A stretch of 33,782 bases of DNA from contig BEIA01000012.1 of the NCBI GenBank assembly GCA_002898715.1, positions 1 to 33,782 on the forward strand. Direction: 5' to 3'. Positions 1 to 7,198 of this stretch are shown here, piece by piece. The notes under the pieces are model-generated. The model had not been told where the DNA came from. It was given only the letters and a program-made list of their open reading frames with translations, and did not search any database. Position 1 is the first letter of the stretch. Every line of letters begins with the position of its first letter. The stretch comes from a bacterium HR24. Lineage in GTDB: Bacteria; Chloroflexota; Dehalococcoidia; SM23-28-2; HRBIN24. The translations under genes were made by a program, and so were the position numbers.

Positions 1-22
1 GTGGGTCCCGGCCCGTAGCGGT

Positions 23-97
23 GGCAGGGTAGCTCAGCGGTAGAGCGGCGGCTTCATAAGCCGTGCGCCGTGGGTTCGAATCCCACCCCTGCCACCA
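23..97 (+). tRNA. tRNA-Met(CAT), probable elongator
   Basis: A complete cloverleaf can be folded by eye. The acceptor stem GGCAGGG (23-29) pairs with CCCTGCC (87-93), followed by discriminator A94 and an encoded CCA (95-97). The D stem is GCTC/GAGC, and the T arm has GTTCGAAT in its loop region. The anticodon loop is TTCATAA (53-59) with CAT at 55-57. It lacks both initiator hallmarks: the first pair is a normal G-C, and the anticodon stem does not end in three G-C pairs of the GGG/CCC type. It is therefore an elongator Met tRNA, or possibly the lysidine-modified Ile(CAT) species, which sequence alone does not exclude. The promoter would lie left of the window. The 112 bases between this tRNA and the next gene show no other gene. 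Confidence 0.95.
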
Positions 98-174
98 ACG
101 GTGTCCCGCCGCCGTGGGATGCGCGGCCGTCCCTCGCCGTGCCTGTGCCACCGCGCTCATCCCGGCATGTCGCT

Positions 175-206
175 AGCGGCGGCCCTCAGCTATACTGGGC
201 GCCGCT
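175..206 (+). promoter_or_regulatory. -10-like box inside an inverted repeat before the 210 gene
   Basis: TATACT at 191-196 is a good -10 hexamer ending 13 bases before the ATG at 210. Transcription from it would begin near 203 and give a leader of about seven bases with no ribosome binding site. The box sits in the loop of an interrupted inverted repeat: AGCGGC (175-180) plus GCCC (182-185) against GGGC (197-200) plus GCCGCT (201-206), with one bulged G. No convincing -35 is visible. The repeat could be an operator over the promoter or, if transcription comes from upstream, an RNA hairpin next to the start codon. Confidence 0.4.
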
Positions 207-209
207 GAC

Positions 210-1799
210 ATGGGCTGGCCGAAGACATCCCGTCCTCCCTCTCGTCTGATCGCCCTGGCGGCCGTGGCCACGGTAGCAGCGGTCGCGGCCCTCGCCTACC
301 TGCCGTCCCTGGACGGCTACTTCCTGGCCGACGACTTCGGGTTCATCCGCATCTTTCACGATCGGCCGCTGAAAGACTTCCCGCGCCTCTTCGCCGCCGA
401 TTGGTCGGGCGGGCTTTGGGGGCACCCTCTGGACGAGATCCGGCCGGTCATCGCTCTGAGCTACCGGCTGGACGCCTTCCTGTGGGGACTGCGACCGGTC
501 GGATACCACGTGACTAGCCTGGTCTTCCATGGCCTGAGCGCAGCCCTGGTCTTCCTCATCGCCGGGCGGGTCACCGGCCGGGCCACCCTGGGGCTCCTGG
601 CCGGGCTGCTGTTCGCGCTCAGCCCCACACACGTGGAGTCGGTATCGTGGATCGCTGCGCGAGTAGACGTAATGTCGGCAACGTTCTTCCTGGCATCGTT
701 CTACTCGTTTTTGATGTTCCGTGACAGTGGCGATGTCCGGCTCTGGGCGCTGTCGTTCATCGCCTTCGGCCTGGCCCTGTTCTCGAAGGAGCTGACGGTC
801 ACCCTGCCCTTCCTGCTGCTGGCGTACGATGTGGTGTGCCGTCGGCCCGGCCGCGCCCGCGAGCTGCTGGTGCACGTGCCAGCCTTCGCCTCGCTCGGGG
901 GCTACTTCTTCGTCCGTCACCTGGCGTTGGAGAGCACAGCGAGGGAGCAGATGCTGAACGCCGACTCGCTGCGGGCGTTCCTGTCGCGGCAGAGCTACCA
1001 CCTGGGCGAACTGCTGCCGCCCCTGCGTCCCCTGCCCGATGCCGTAGCCTGGGCCCTAGTCGGCCTGGTGCTGGCCGTGGCGCTCGGGTCGGCGTGGGCC
1101 CGTGGCGGCGGCCGCGGGCGACACATCGTCTTCTTCGGTCCGGTCTGGCACCTGACCGTGCTGGCCCCCACCGTCGTGGCCACTTTGCCAGAGAGCCACC
1201 GGTATCTGCTCCTGCCCTCTGCGGGGCTGGCGGTGCTCGCTGCCCTGGTGGTGGCCTCGTTGCCGACCCGGGCGGCCCTGGCGGCCGGGGCTGCGTTTGT
1301 CTTGCTGCTTGTGCCCTTCGGCCTCCAGCTGGGCGACTATCAGGCCGACTGGGTCCGCGCAGGGCAACTGTCGCGGGACTTCGCCCGGCAGGCGCAGGAG
1401 GTGGCCGAGGAGGCGCCGGCCGGGTCCACCGTCGTCCTGGACGTGCCCGGTACCTACGGGCGGGCGTATCTCTGGGCATGGGCGTTGCCATTTGCTCTGG
1501 AAGAGCCGTTCAGCGACTCGGGCCTTTATCGCCAGCATACGGTGCTGGAGCGCCCGGAGGCATACCGCTGCCCATTCTGCTGGGGTAGCGACCGGGCGGA
1601 GGCGTTGCGGAGCGCGCTCGGCGGACAGGGCGGCGTGTACCTGGTCTACCTCGACGGCGATAGCCGGGCGGCCCGGCGGGCCATAGCGAGAGAGGACTGG
1701 CAGACCACGATGCAAGACTTGCTCTCCGCGGCCGGAGTGCCCTCGCCTGAGGCCTTTACCAGGTTGCTGGACGACTTGCAGGGCGGCGCTGGGCGCTAG
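210..1799 (+). CDS. GT-C-fold-like polytopic membrane protein (putative glycosyltransferase)
   Basis: This is a 529-residue integral membrane protein. A first hydrophobic segment lies at about residues 13-33, followed by a short outside loop with an acidic DDF motif (LADDFGF, about residue 40). A conserved-looking stretch comes next (RPVIALSYRLD, then GYHVTSLVFHGL), and then many hydrophobic helices up to about residue 370. The remaining 150 residues form a soluble C-terminal domain. The N-terminal acidic loop after helix 1 and the R-P..YR-D..LWG pattern resemble GT-C glycosyltransferases and related TMTC/PMT-like bacterial proteins, which use polyprenyl-linked sugars outside the membrane. 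No TPR repeats follow, unlike eukaryotic TMTC proteins. Donor and acceptor are unknown. It stands alone, with a tRNA upstream and a convergent small gene downstream. The ATG at 210 has no Shine-Dalgarno sequence. Confidence 0.6.
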   Translation: MGWPKTSRPPSRLIALAAVATVAAVAALAYLPSLDGYFLADDFGFIRIFHDRPLKDFPRLFAADWSGGLWGHPLDEIRPVIALSYRLDAFLWGLRPVGYHVTSLVFHGLSAALVFLIAGRVTGRATLGLLAGLLFALSPTHVESVSWIAARVDVMSATFFLASFYSFLMFRDSGDVRLWALSFIAFGLALFSKELTVTLPFLLLAYDVVCRRPGRARELLVHVPAFASLGGYFFVRHLALESTAREQMLNADSLRAFLSRQSYHLGELLPPLRPLPDAVAWALVGLVLAVALGSAWARGGGRGRHIVFFGPVWHLTVLAPTVVATLPESHRYLLLPSAGLAVLAALVVASLPTRAALAAGAAFVLLLVPFGLQLGDYQADWVRAGQLSRDFARQAQEVAEEAPAGSTVVLDVPGTYGRAYLWAWALPFALEEPFSDSGLYRQHTVLERPEAYRCPFCWGSDRAEALRSALGGQGGVYLVYLDGDSRAARRAIAREDWQTTMQDLLSAAGVPSPEAFTRLLDDLQGGAGR

Positions 1800-1803
1800 G
1801 CGG

Positions 1804-1821
1804 CTGCCTCCGGGGAGGCAG
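1804..1821. terminator. Hairpin between convergent genes
   Basis: CTGCCTC (1804-1810) and GAGGCAG (1815-1821) form a perfect 7-bp stem with a CGGG tetraloop. It lies between the TAG stop at 1797-1799 and the opposing TAA at 1825-1827. There is no T-tract on either strand, so a classical intrinsic terminator is not proven. The position suggests a bidirectional terminator or an mRNA 3'-end protector. Confidence 0.5.
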
Positions 1822-1824
1822 GGG

Positions 1825-2055
1825 TTAGCCGTCCTGGTCACAGGCGCGGGCGAGGGCACGGTCGAGGGTGCACCCGAGCCAGGTCCAGAACAGGAAGGCG
1901 ACGCCGGTGCAAACGCCGAGGGCTGCCAGCAGTGCCCCTCCCACAGGCGACACCAGCAGGGGCAGCACGTGAAGGGCAAGGCCGAGGGCCAGGAGGGCGG
2001 CCCCGCTGACGGCCGAAGCTATCGCCAGTGCGAGCCACAAGAGCCCTGCAGCCAT
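1825..2055 (-). CDS. Small two-helix membrane protein, unknown
   Basis: This 76-residue ORF encodes two long hydrophobic segments (about residues 3-33 and 36-60), followed by a short charged tail. I do not recognise the family. Three points support a real gene. GGAGG lies eight bases upstream of the ATG. A promoter-like TTGTCT-N18-TATTAT lies further upstream. The gene also fills a space between a convergent gene and a tRNA cluster. Both segments rich in Ala, Leu and Gly favour an inner-membrane location. It could be a small membrane-associated accessory protein, but nothing in the context assigns a role. The same bases read in another frame give an arginine/proline-rich ORF with no such features. 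Confidence 0.55.
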   Translation of the reverse strand: MAAGLLWLALAIASAVSGAALLALGLALHVLPLLVSPVGGALLAALGVCTGVAFLFWTWLGCTLDRALARACDQDG

Positions 2056-2142
2056 CGGCGGCCTCCAGACGATGACCGTGAGGATAACTTACCAGTCCAG
2101 CTACAGCGGCGGAGGCCCACCGGCTGCAACGGCTCCAGCCCT

Positions 2143-2172
2143 ATAATACGCGGCCCAGGGGGCGGCAGACAA
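2143..2172 (-). promoter_or_regulatory. Promoter for the small membrane protein
   Basis: On the minus strand TTGTCT (2172-2167) is followed after 18 bases by TATTAT (2148-2143). Transcription would start near 2136, about 80 bases before the ATG at 2055. It lies downstream of the last tRNA, so the small gene can be expressed independently of the tRNA transcript. A plus-strand TATAAT (2142-2147) overlaps it, but no plus-strand gene follows. Confidence 0.5.
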
Positions 2173-2195
2173 GGGGATACAGCTGACGTTAAGGG

Positions 2196-2273
2196 TGGCG
2201 CGCTCGGTGGGATTCGAACCCACGACCTCAGCCTCCGCAGGGCTGCGCTCTGTCCGGGCTGAGCTACGAGCGC
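2196..2273 (-). tRNA. tRNA-Arg with anticodon GCG
   Basis: The acceptor stem GCGCTCG (2273-2267) pairs with CGAGCGC (2206-2200), followed by discriminator G and an encoded CCA (2198-2196). The D stem is GCTC/GAGC, the anticodon stem CAGCC/GGCTG, and the T stem GTGGG/CCCAC with TTCGAAT in the loop. The anticodon loop reads CTGCGGA, so position 34 is G and the anticodon is GCG (Arg, CGC/CGU codons). Bacterial CGN-reading tRNA-Arg normally has ACG (loop CTACGGA), with A34 deaminated to inosine by TadA. G34 is therefore unusual. It is the last tRNA of a three-tRNA cluster. Confidence 0.93.
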
Positions 2274-2322
2274 GCTCGGGTCAGTGCCGCCGCGATGGGC
2301 GGCTGCCAGCTGGCGCTGTTAT

Positions 2323-2410
2323 TGGTGCCCAGGGCGGGATTCGAACCCGCACGCCCGCGCGGGGCACTGCGCCCTGAACGCAGCGCGTCTGCCAGTTCCG
2401 CCACCTGGGC
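2323..2410 (-). tRNA. tRNA-Leu(CAG)
   Basis: This is a class II tRNA of 88 bases. The acceptor stem GCCCAGG (2410-2404) pairs with CCTGGGC (2333-2327), with discriminator A73 as expected for leucine and an encoded CCA. The anticodon stem CTGCG/CGCAG closes the loop TTCAGGG with anticodon CAG. A long variable arm follows. It is the middle gene of the Val-Leu-Arg cluster, 22 bases from tRNA-Val and 49 from tRNA-Arg. It reads the CTG codon, which is very common in this GC-rich DNA. Confidence 0.95.
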
Positions 2411-2432
2411 ACTCTGGCCTGTTCCCGGCACG

Positions 2433-2507
2433 TGGTGGGCGGTGCAGGACTCGAACCTGCGACCTCTTGCGTGTGAAGCAAGCGCTCTCCCACTGAGCTA
2501 ACCGCCC
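2433..2507 (-). tRNA. tRNA-Val(CAC)
   Basis: The acceptor stem GGGCGGT (2507-2501) pairs with ACCGCCC, with discriminator A and an encoded CCA (2435-2433). The anticodon stem CTTGC/GCAAG closes the loop TTCACAC with anticodon CAC. It is the first tRNA of the cluster, 43 bases after the glyA stop codon and about 13 bases after the expected transcription start of its own promoter. Confidence 0.95.
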
Positions 2508-2526
2508 ACCCCATCAGCCACCACTC

Positions 2527-2554
2527 ATTTTAGCCCAGCGGCATAGCCAGTCAA
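2527..2554 (-). promoter_or_regulatory. tRNA-cluster promoter overlapping the glyA stop
   Basis: On the minus strand TTGACT (2554-2549) is followed after 16 bases by TAAAAT (2532-2527). Transcription would start near 2520, 13 bases upstream of tRNA-Val. The TGA of the -35 box is also the stop codon of glyA (2553-2551). The element is AT-rich against a GC-rich background. Confidence 0.65.
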
Positions 2555-3804
2555 GGCGCGCGCTCGCTGATGCCCGGTACGGGAAAGGCGCCCGCCAGCT
2601 CCCGCACCTCGCCTCTCACCCGCTCGAGGGCTGTCTCGTCGTCTCGGCCCGCCAGGGCCGCGTCGATGAGGCGGGCGATGCGCCGCATCTCGTCGGGGCC
2701 CATGCCGCGGCTGGTCAGCCCGGGAGTCCCCAGCCGGATGCCGGAGCCCACTGCTGGGGGGCGCGGGTCGAAGGGGATGGCGTTCTTGTTGCAGTAGATG
2801 CCTACCGAGTCCAGGACCTTCTCCGCTTTCTTGCCGCTAATTCCCTTCTGGCCAACGTCCACCAGCACCAGGTGATTGTCAGTCCCGCCCGAGACGATAC
2901 GCCAGCCCAGCGACATGAGCTCCTCGGCCAGGACACGGGCGTTCTCCACCGTCCGTCGCTGGTAGTCGGCGAACTCGGGGCGTTTGGCCTCGGCGAAACA
3001 CACAGCCTTGGCAGCGATGATGTGCATGTGCGGGCCGCCCTGCAGGCCCGGGAACACGGCCCGGTCGATCTTCTCGGCCAGCTCCTGTCTGCACATGACC
3101 ATGGCCGAGCGGGGGCCGCGCAGGGTCTTGTGGGTGGTGGTGGTGACGACGTGAGCGTACGGCACGGGAGACGGGTGCACGCCCGCCGCCACCAGTCCGG
3201 CGATGTGGGCGATGTCAGCCATGAGGTAGGCCCCGACCTCGTCGGCAATCTCCCTCGCCCGCGCGAAGTCGATGATGCGCGGGTAGGCGGTGGCCCCTAC
3301 CACGATGAGCTTGGGCCGGTGCTCCCGCGCCAGGGCCAACATCTCGTCGTAGTCGAGGCGCTCCGTCTCGCGGTCAACCCCGTAGTGGACGAAGCGGAAG
3401 AGCCAGGACGAGGCGTTCACCTTGTGGCCGTGGGTCAGGTGGCCGCCCTGGTCAAGGCGCATGGCCAGGGCGGTATCTCCCAGCTCCATGAGGGCCAGAT
3501 AGGCGGCCATGTTGGCATCGGCGCCGGAGTGGGGCTGGACGTTGACGTGCTCGGCCCCGAACAGATCCTTGGCCCGCTGAATGGCCAAGGACTCGATCTC
3601 GTCCACGTGCTGGCAACCGCCGTAGTAGCGGTTGCCGGGGTAGCCCTCGGCGTACTTGTTGGTGAGGACGGAGCCCATGGCCTCCAGGACCGCGGCCGAG
3701 ACATAGTTCTCGGAGGCCATCATCTCGAGCCCATAGGTCTGCCGGTCCTCCTCCCGCCGGATGATGGCGGCCACCTCAGGGTCGGCACGCTCCAGCACGC
3801 CCAT
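2551..3804 (-). CDS. glyA: Serine hydroxymethyltransferase
   Basis: This cytoplasmic PLP enzyme interconverts serine plus tetrahydrofolate with glycine plus 5,10-methylene-tetrahydrofolate. The reading frame stays open to 3945, but the ATG at 3804 gives 417 residues, the usual family length, and has GAGGGGG about ten bases upstream. Visible motifs are [13 protein letters not shown] near residue 52, [10 protein letters not shown] near 91, and [12 protein letters not shown] with the PLP-binding lysine at residue 226. Its closest functional partners are the gcv genes 18 kb away on the other strand: GlyA plus the glycine cleavage system converts glycine to serine or supplies C1 units. It probably has its own promoter with a leader of about 105 bases, and its TGA lies inside the tRNA promoter. 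Identification is very secure; only the exact start is inferred. Confidence 0.97.
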   Translation of the reverse strand: MGVLERADPEVAAIIRREEDRQTYGLEMMASENYVSAAVLEAMGSVLTNKYAEGYPGNRYYGGCQHVDEIESLAIQRAKDLFGAEHVNVQPHSGADANMAAYLALMELGDTALAMRLDQGGHLTHGHKVNASSWLFRFVHYGVDRETERLDYDEMLALAREHRPKLIVVGATAYPRIIDFARAREIADEVGAYLMADIAHIAGLVAAGVHPSPVPYAHVVTTTTHKTLRGPRSAMVMCRQELAEKIDRAVFPGLQGGPHMHIIAAKAVCFAEAKRPEFADYQRRTVENARVLAEELMSLGWRIVSGGTDNHLVLVDVGQKGISGKKAEKVLDSVGIYCNKNAIPFDPRPPAVGSGIRLGTPGLTSRGMGPDEMRRIARLIDAALAGRDDETALERVRGEVRELAGAFPVPGISERAP

Positions 3805-3910
3805 CTGTTCAGCCCCCTCTATAACGGCTGCAGGGGCAGCGGGCCCGGCAGGGCCGCACGCCGCCCCTCTTCGCCATCGTTGCTCCCGGAAGCCTTCGCC
3901 AATGCTGTCC
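3805..3910 (-). promoter_or_regulatory. glyA 5' leader with repeats and hairpin
   Basis: The expected glyA mRNA leader is about 105 bases and has no coding content. It contains two copies of TGGCGAAG on the minus strand (3901-3894 and 3876-3869), 25 bases apart. A GC hairpin lies at 3839-3857, with arms GCGG-CC and GG-CCGC around a C-C mismatch. It does not match the known glycine or THF riboswitch consensus as far as I can see by eye. A regulatory role is inference. Confidence 0.3.
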
Positions 3911-3916
3911 AGCCCC

Positions 3917-3945
3917 AGTTTAGGTGGGGACGTTTCGGGGGTCAA
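3917..3945 (-). promoter_or_regulatory. glyA promoter overlapping the upstream stop codon
   Basis: On the minus strand TTGACC (3945-3940) is followed after 17 bases by TAAACT (3922-3917). Transcription would start near 3910. The TGA within TTGACC is the stop codon of the upstream gene (3944-3942). The tRNA promoter 1.4 kb downstream has the same arrangement. Confidence 0.5.
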
Positions 3946-5042
3946 CGGCGGGCCCGGTCCCGCTCTTCCCAGGCACAGCGCACCAGGGCCATGAGCCCGC
4001 CGGTCACCAGCGAGTGACCCCCCAACAGTACGGGCACCGGCGCCTCGAGCAAGGCCCTGGTCAGGCCCCTCAGGGCCGGCTCTTCTACCTGCTGCCAGCG
4101 GCCCAGGTCCGACAGGAAGCGGTCCCGGCGCGACGTCCGCGTGCCGAGGTGGGCCAGCAGCACCCTGGTATCGATGACGGCGGCATCCCCCAGGGCGGGC
4201 AGGGCGGCGGCCAGGCCCTCCGGGCCCACCGCTTCCAGGTACAGGCCCAGCAGCGAGCGGGCCGGCAGGCCCAGCGCCTCCAGCCCCCGCTCTTCGGCCA
4301 GCAGCCGCACGCGGCAGGCCGACTCCGTCTCCAGGAAGCGCCAGACCTGACTGCTGACCCGACCGGCCACGAAGAGCCGGCGTTCAGGGTCGGTGAGCAC
4401 GGTCAGAAGGGCACGGTAGCGGGATACGTCCCAATCCAGACCGGCGACAACGGCCCGCAGGCGGGGGCCCGGCGCGAGGCCCGTCAGCTTGAGGACGGCC
4501 ACATCGGCAGGGGAATCGATATCGAAGGTGGTGGACAGACCCCGCGGCAGTTCGTGTACGGCCAGGCCCGCCTCCTGAGCTAGAGCTCGGGCCAGGGCGT
4601 TGTCCCGCGCGGGAGGGGAGATGCGCAGGACGGCCTCGGCGGGTCGGACCGCTACCAGGTCCGAAGAGTGGACGTTGTTGGCGATGGCTCCCTCCTGACG
4701 CTCCAGGGCCAGGGCGAGGGAGGCCCACTCGTCGGCGGATAGCAGAGGCAGTGCGCCACCGCCTGCGTATACCAGGGAGGAGGGGCGGAAGGCGGCCACG
4801 AGCCCCTGCAGCCGGATACCGAAGTGGTACGGCCCCACGTCCCTGTCCACCTCTACGCACGAAGGCAACGGGCCCAGCAGGTCGGGCGCGGGCGTCGCCA
4901 CCACTGCCCCCGCATAGGCGCCAGTGCCCAGGGCTATCTCGAGGCAGTCCAGGGCCGCGGCCCGTCGCGCCGCCTCGACCTGCTCTTCGACCTCGCTCTG
5001 GCCCGGCCCGGCCAGGAAGAGGACGAGGAGGGGACGCTCCAT
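3942..5042 (-). CDS. Nucleotidyltransferase-like conserved protein
   Basis: A 366-residue soluble protein without signal peptide. The first 200 residues resemble a GT-A/MobA/CofC-like nucleotidyltransferase fold: an N-terminal strand (PLLVLFLAG), a central segment ending at a hydrophobic strand (SSLVYAGGG) and the late acidic motif [13 protein letters not shown] near residue 170, which corresponds to the D-x-D-x-P pattern after the active site in MobA/CofC proteins. The usual N-terminal Gly-rich loop with Arg is not visible, so catalysis is doubtful. The C-terminal 160 residues contain GGHSLVTGG near residue 343 and match nothing I recognise. It lies 25 bases after the MFS carrier and 137 bases before glyA. 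It may act on a nucleotide or cofactor, but no substrate can be named. Confidence 0.5.
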   Translation of the reverse strand: MERPLLVLFLAGPGQSEVEEQVEAARRAAALDCLEIALGTGAYAGAVVATPAPDLLGPLPSCVEVDRDVGPYHFGIRLQGLVAAFRPSSLVYAGGGALPLLSADEWASLALALERQEGAIANNVHSSDLVAVRPAEAVLRISPPARDNALARALAQEAGLAVHELPRGLSTTFDIDSPADVAVLKLTGLAPGPRLRAVVAGLDWDVSRYRALLTVLTDPERRLFVAGRVSSQVWRFLETESACRVRLLAEERGLEALGLPARSLLGLYLEAVGPEGLAAALPALGDAAVIDTRVLLAHLGTRTSRRDRFLSDLGRWQQVEEPALRGLTRALLEAPVPVLLGGHSLVTGGLMALVRCAWEERDRARR

Positions 5043-5067
5043 TGCCTGCGCTTCCCTTCCGACTGCC

Positions 5068-6345
5068 TCAGGCCACCTGAGCCCGAGCGCGGGGACGCTC
5101 CGGCCGGCGCAGGGACAGGAACAGGGGCAGGGAGAGGAAGGCCAGGCCCATGCCCAGGGCGAAGGCGCCGCCGTAGCCGCCGGTGGTCTGGTATATCAGG
5201 CCGGCCAGGTAGACGCCCATGCTGCCAGCGCCGGCAGCGAAGGCGAATACCACGCCGGAGATGGAGCTGGCCCAGCGTCGGCCGAACAGATGGACGAGGA
5301 TGGCCGCGTACAGGCCAGCGACGCTGCCATAGCCGATGCCGAACACCACTGCCGAACCGTAGAGGAGAGGCAGGCTCTCGGCCCAGGTGCAGGCCCACAT
5401 GCCCAGGAAGCCCAGGCCCTCGGCGGTCACGGCCAGGGCCAGGGCGCGGCGATGCCCGGCCACGTCGGCGAAGGCGCCCCCTCCCACCCGGCTGATGATG
5501 GAGCCCACCGCCACCATGGTCATGGTGAGCGACGCCAGGCGGGGCGAGAGGCCCAGGGAGTCGCGGGCGAAGGGAGGCAGGTGCACCACCGGCAGGTAGA
5601 CCACCGACCACAGCACTGTGAGCCCGGCGGTGAAGAGCCAGAAGGCGGGCAGGCGCAGGGCCTCCGCCAGGGTGTAGGAGTCGTCGGCCCCGTCGTCGGC
5701 GGTGGTTAGGGAGCCCCGGGGCGACTCGCCGCCGCGCGGTGGCCGCTCCACCAAGAGGGCTGCCAGGCCGAAGGCGCCCAGAAGCCCCAGGCCGTAGACC
5801 ACGTAAGCCGTTCGCCAGCCCAGAGGCTCCAGCAGGAGGGCGGAAAGGGGCGGCACCGTGAGCTGCCCCACTCCCACGCCGGTGGTCACCAGGCCCGAGG
5901 CCAGCCCGGCCCGGGTCGGGAACCACTTCACCGCCAGGGACGTGAGGGGCACCCAGGTAGTGCTCATGCCCACGGCCGCCAGTATGCCGTGGGCCAGGTA
6001 TGCCTGCCACAGCTCCTGGCTGCGGGAGAAGCCCATTAGGCCCAATCCCATGGCCGCACCGCCCAGGAAAAGCACCGGCCGCGGCCCCCAGCGGTCGGTG
6101 GCCACGCCGCTGCCCAGGCTGAACAGGCTGGAAAGGAGGAGGTATAGCGAGAACATTAGGCTCACCAGGCCGCGGTCGCCAGGAGCGAGAGCCGCCTCTA
6201 CCTCGGGCAGGAAAAGGCCAAAGCAGAACTGGACGCCGTAGGAGCAGTAGAGGACGAAGAACCCCGCCGCCAGCACCACCCAGCCGTAGCCCGGGCCGAG
6301 CCTGCGCTCCGGCCCCCACACCAGCGCGGCGATACCCTTGCTCAT
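5068..6345 (-). CDS. MFS transporter, monocarboxylate/OFA-like
   Basis: A 425-residue polytopic protein with about twelve hydrophobic segments in two halves separated by a charged central loop (about residues 205-230). Family marks are the N-terminal pattern YGWVVLAAGFFVLYCSYGVQ, the loop after helix 2 (SGVATDRWGPRPVLFLG, a version of the MFS G-x-x-x-D-R-x-G-R motif), and GLVTTGVGVGQ in helix 5. These resemble the monocarboxylate and oxalate/formate carriers of the major facilitator superfamily. The substrate is therefore likely a small organic anion, but this is inference. The ATG at 6345 has only a weak ribosome binding site. The nucleotidyltransferase-like gene follows after 25 bases and is probably co-transcribed. 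Confidence 0.85.
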   Translation of the reverse strand: MSKGIAALVWGPERRLGPGYGWVVLAAGFFVLYCSYGVQFCFGLFLPEVEAALAPGDRGLVSLMFSLYLLLSSLFSLGSGVATDRWGPRPVLFLGGAAMGLGLMGFSRSQELWQAYLAHGILAAVGMSTTWVPLTSLAVKWFPTRAGLASGLVTTGVGVGQLTVPPLSALLLEPLGWRTAYVVYGLGLLGAFGLAALLVERPPRGGESPRGSLTTADDGADDSYTLAEALRLPAFWLFTAGLTVLWSVVYLPVVHLPPFARDSLGLSPRLASLTMTMVAVGSIISRVGGGAFADVAGHRRALALAVTAEGLGFLGMWACTWAESLPLLYGSAVVFGIGYGSVAGLYAAILVHLFGRRWASSISGVVFAFAAGAGSMGVYLAGLIYQTTGGYGGAFALGMGLAFLSLPLFLSLRRPERPRARAQVA

Positions 6346-6415
6346 GGGCCCGTCGTCGGAGTGGCCAAAGGCCCTGCCCCTAGACTAGCACGGCCCGCAG
6401 AGGCAGACGAGGCGT

Positions 6416-7105
6416 TCATCCCTCGCGGGCGAAGGTGAGCCCCCACACCCCGGCCGCGCCTGCATCCCGCAGGGCGCGGGCGCAGGCGTCCAGTGTGGCG
6501 CCGGTGGTCAGCACGTCGTCCACCAGCAGCAGCCGCAGCCCGGGCACCCTACGACGGGCGCGGAAGGCGTCGGCCACGTTGCGGCGGCGCTCCCGTGCCG
6601 ACAGTCCGGCCTGGGGCGGTGTCCAGCGGCGGGAAAGGAGGCCCCCGAGCACCGGCAGCCCCACTGCCCGGCCCAGCTCCGTGGCCAGGGAGCGGGCCTG
6701 GTCGTAGCCGCGGGCCCGTTCGCGTAGCCAGGGCAGAGGCACGGGCACGATGGCATCCACGGGAGGTGCCCAGGCGGCCAGCAGCCGCGCCATAGGCGCA
6801 GCCATGGTCGGGGCTAGGGCAGCGACGCCACGGAACTTTAGGGCATGCACCGCCTCGCGCACCGGCCCCTCGTAGACGAATGCGCTGCGGACAGCCTCGT
6901 AAGTGGGAGGGGCGAGGGCGCAGTCCCGGCAGCGACTCGCTGCCGGCCATGCCTGCCAGCACACAGGACAGCGCGGAGGAGCAGCCCTGGGCGCGCCGTC
7001 CAGGCACGCCGGGCAGAGGAGCTCCCCGTCGCGGCCACAGGCGATGCAACTGGCCGGGAAAAGGGCCTCCAGCGCCAGCCGGGCCAGTCCCCTCAGGAGG
7101 GCCAC
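6416..7105 (-). CDS. ComF-family phosphoribosyltransferase-like protein
   Basis: About 229 residues. An N-terminal zinc-ribbon-like region has paired cysteines (CIACG, CPAC, CPVC and CRDC, about residues 20-65). A type I phosphoribosyltransferase domain follows, with the PRPP loop LLLVDDVLTTGAT near residue 193 and a conserved R-x-R-G-Y-D-Q segment near 135. ComF proteins are needed for DNA uptake in competent bacteria and are widespread elsewhere with unclear function. Two starts compete: GTG at 7111 and GTG at 7105, two codons later. A promoter-like TTGATG-N17-TAAGAT ends at 7112, so transcription would begin near 7105. This favours a leaderless start at 7105. Seventy bases separate it from the MFS start; they may be co-transcribed. 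Confidence 0.88.
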   Translation of the reverse strand: MALLRGLARLALEALFPASCIACGRDGELLCPACLDGAPRAAPPRCPVCWQAWPAASRCRDCALAPPTYEAVRSAFVYEGPVREAVHALKFRGVAALAPTMAAPMARLLAAWAPPVDAIVPVPLPWLRERARGYDQARSLATELGRAVGLPVLGGLLSRRWTPPQAGLSARERRRNVADAFRARRRVPGLRLLLVDDVLTTGATLDACARALRDAGAAGVWGLTFAREG

Positions 7106-7111
7106 GGGCAC

Positions 7112-7140
7112 ATCTTACCCAGGGTAGTGAGCGGCATCAA
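7112..7140 (-). promoter_or_regulatory. Promoter abutting the comF-like start codon
   Basis: On the minus strand TTGATG (7140-7135) is followed after 17 bases by TAAGAT (7117-7112). The expected transcription start falls at about 7105, exactly on an in-frame GTG. No Shine-Dalgarno sequence is visible before either GTG. Together these suggest a leaderless mRNA. Confidence 0.5.
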
Positions 7141-7176
7141 GCCAGTCGCGGTGCGGCCCGCAGTGGCAGGGTGGGA

Positions 7177-7198
7177 GCGGGCGGTCATGTGCGCCCGC
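7177..7198 (-). terminator. Hairpin over the stop codon of the oligopeptide permease gene
   Basis: GCGGGCG (7177-7183) is complementary to CGCCCGC (7192-7198), with an 8-base loop that includes the TGA stop (7187-7185). No T-tract follows on the minus strand. It could end the three-gene transporter transcript before the comF-like promoter, or protect its 3' end. Confidence 0.35.

Noticed and set aside
186-1979. Long minus-strand and alternative-frame ORFs over the GT-C-like gene
   Set aside because: Their composition (Arg, Pro, Gly, Gln rich, no motifs) is that expected from GC-rich antisense frames.
2195-2514. Several short ORFs on both strands over the tRNA cluster, with peptides such as GGIRTHDL and SVGERLLHTQEVAGSSPA
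   Set aside because: These are the well-known spurious translations of tRNA genes; the region folds into three complete tRNAs.
3805-3945. 47-residue N-terminal extension of glyA
   Set aside because: The start at 3804 gives the standard 417 residues with a ribosome binding site; the extension is low-complexity and overlaps the predicted promoter and leader.
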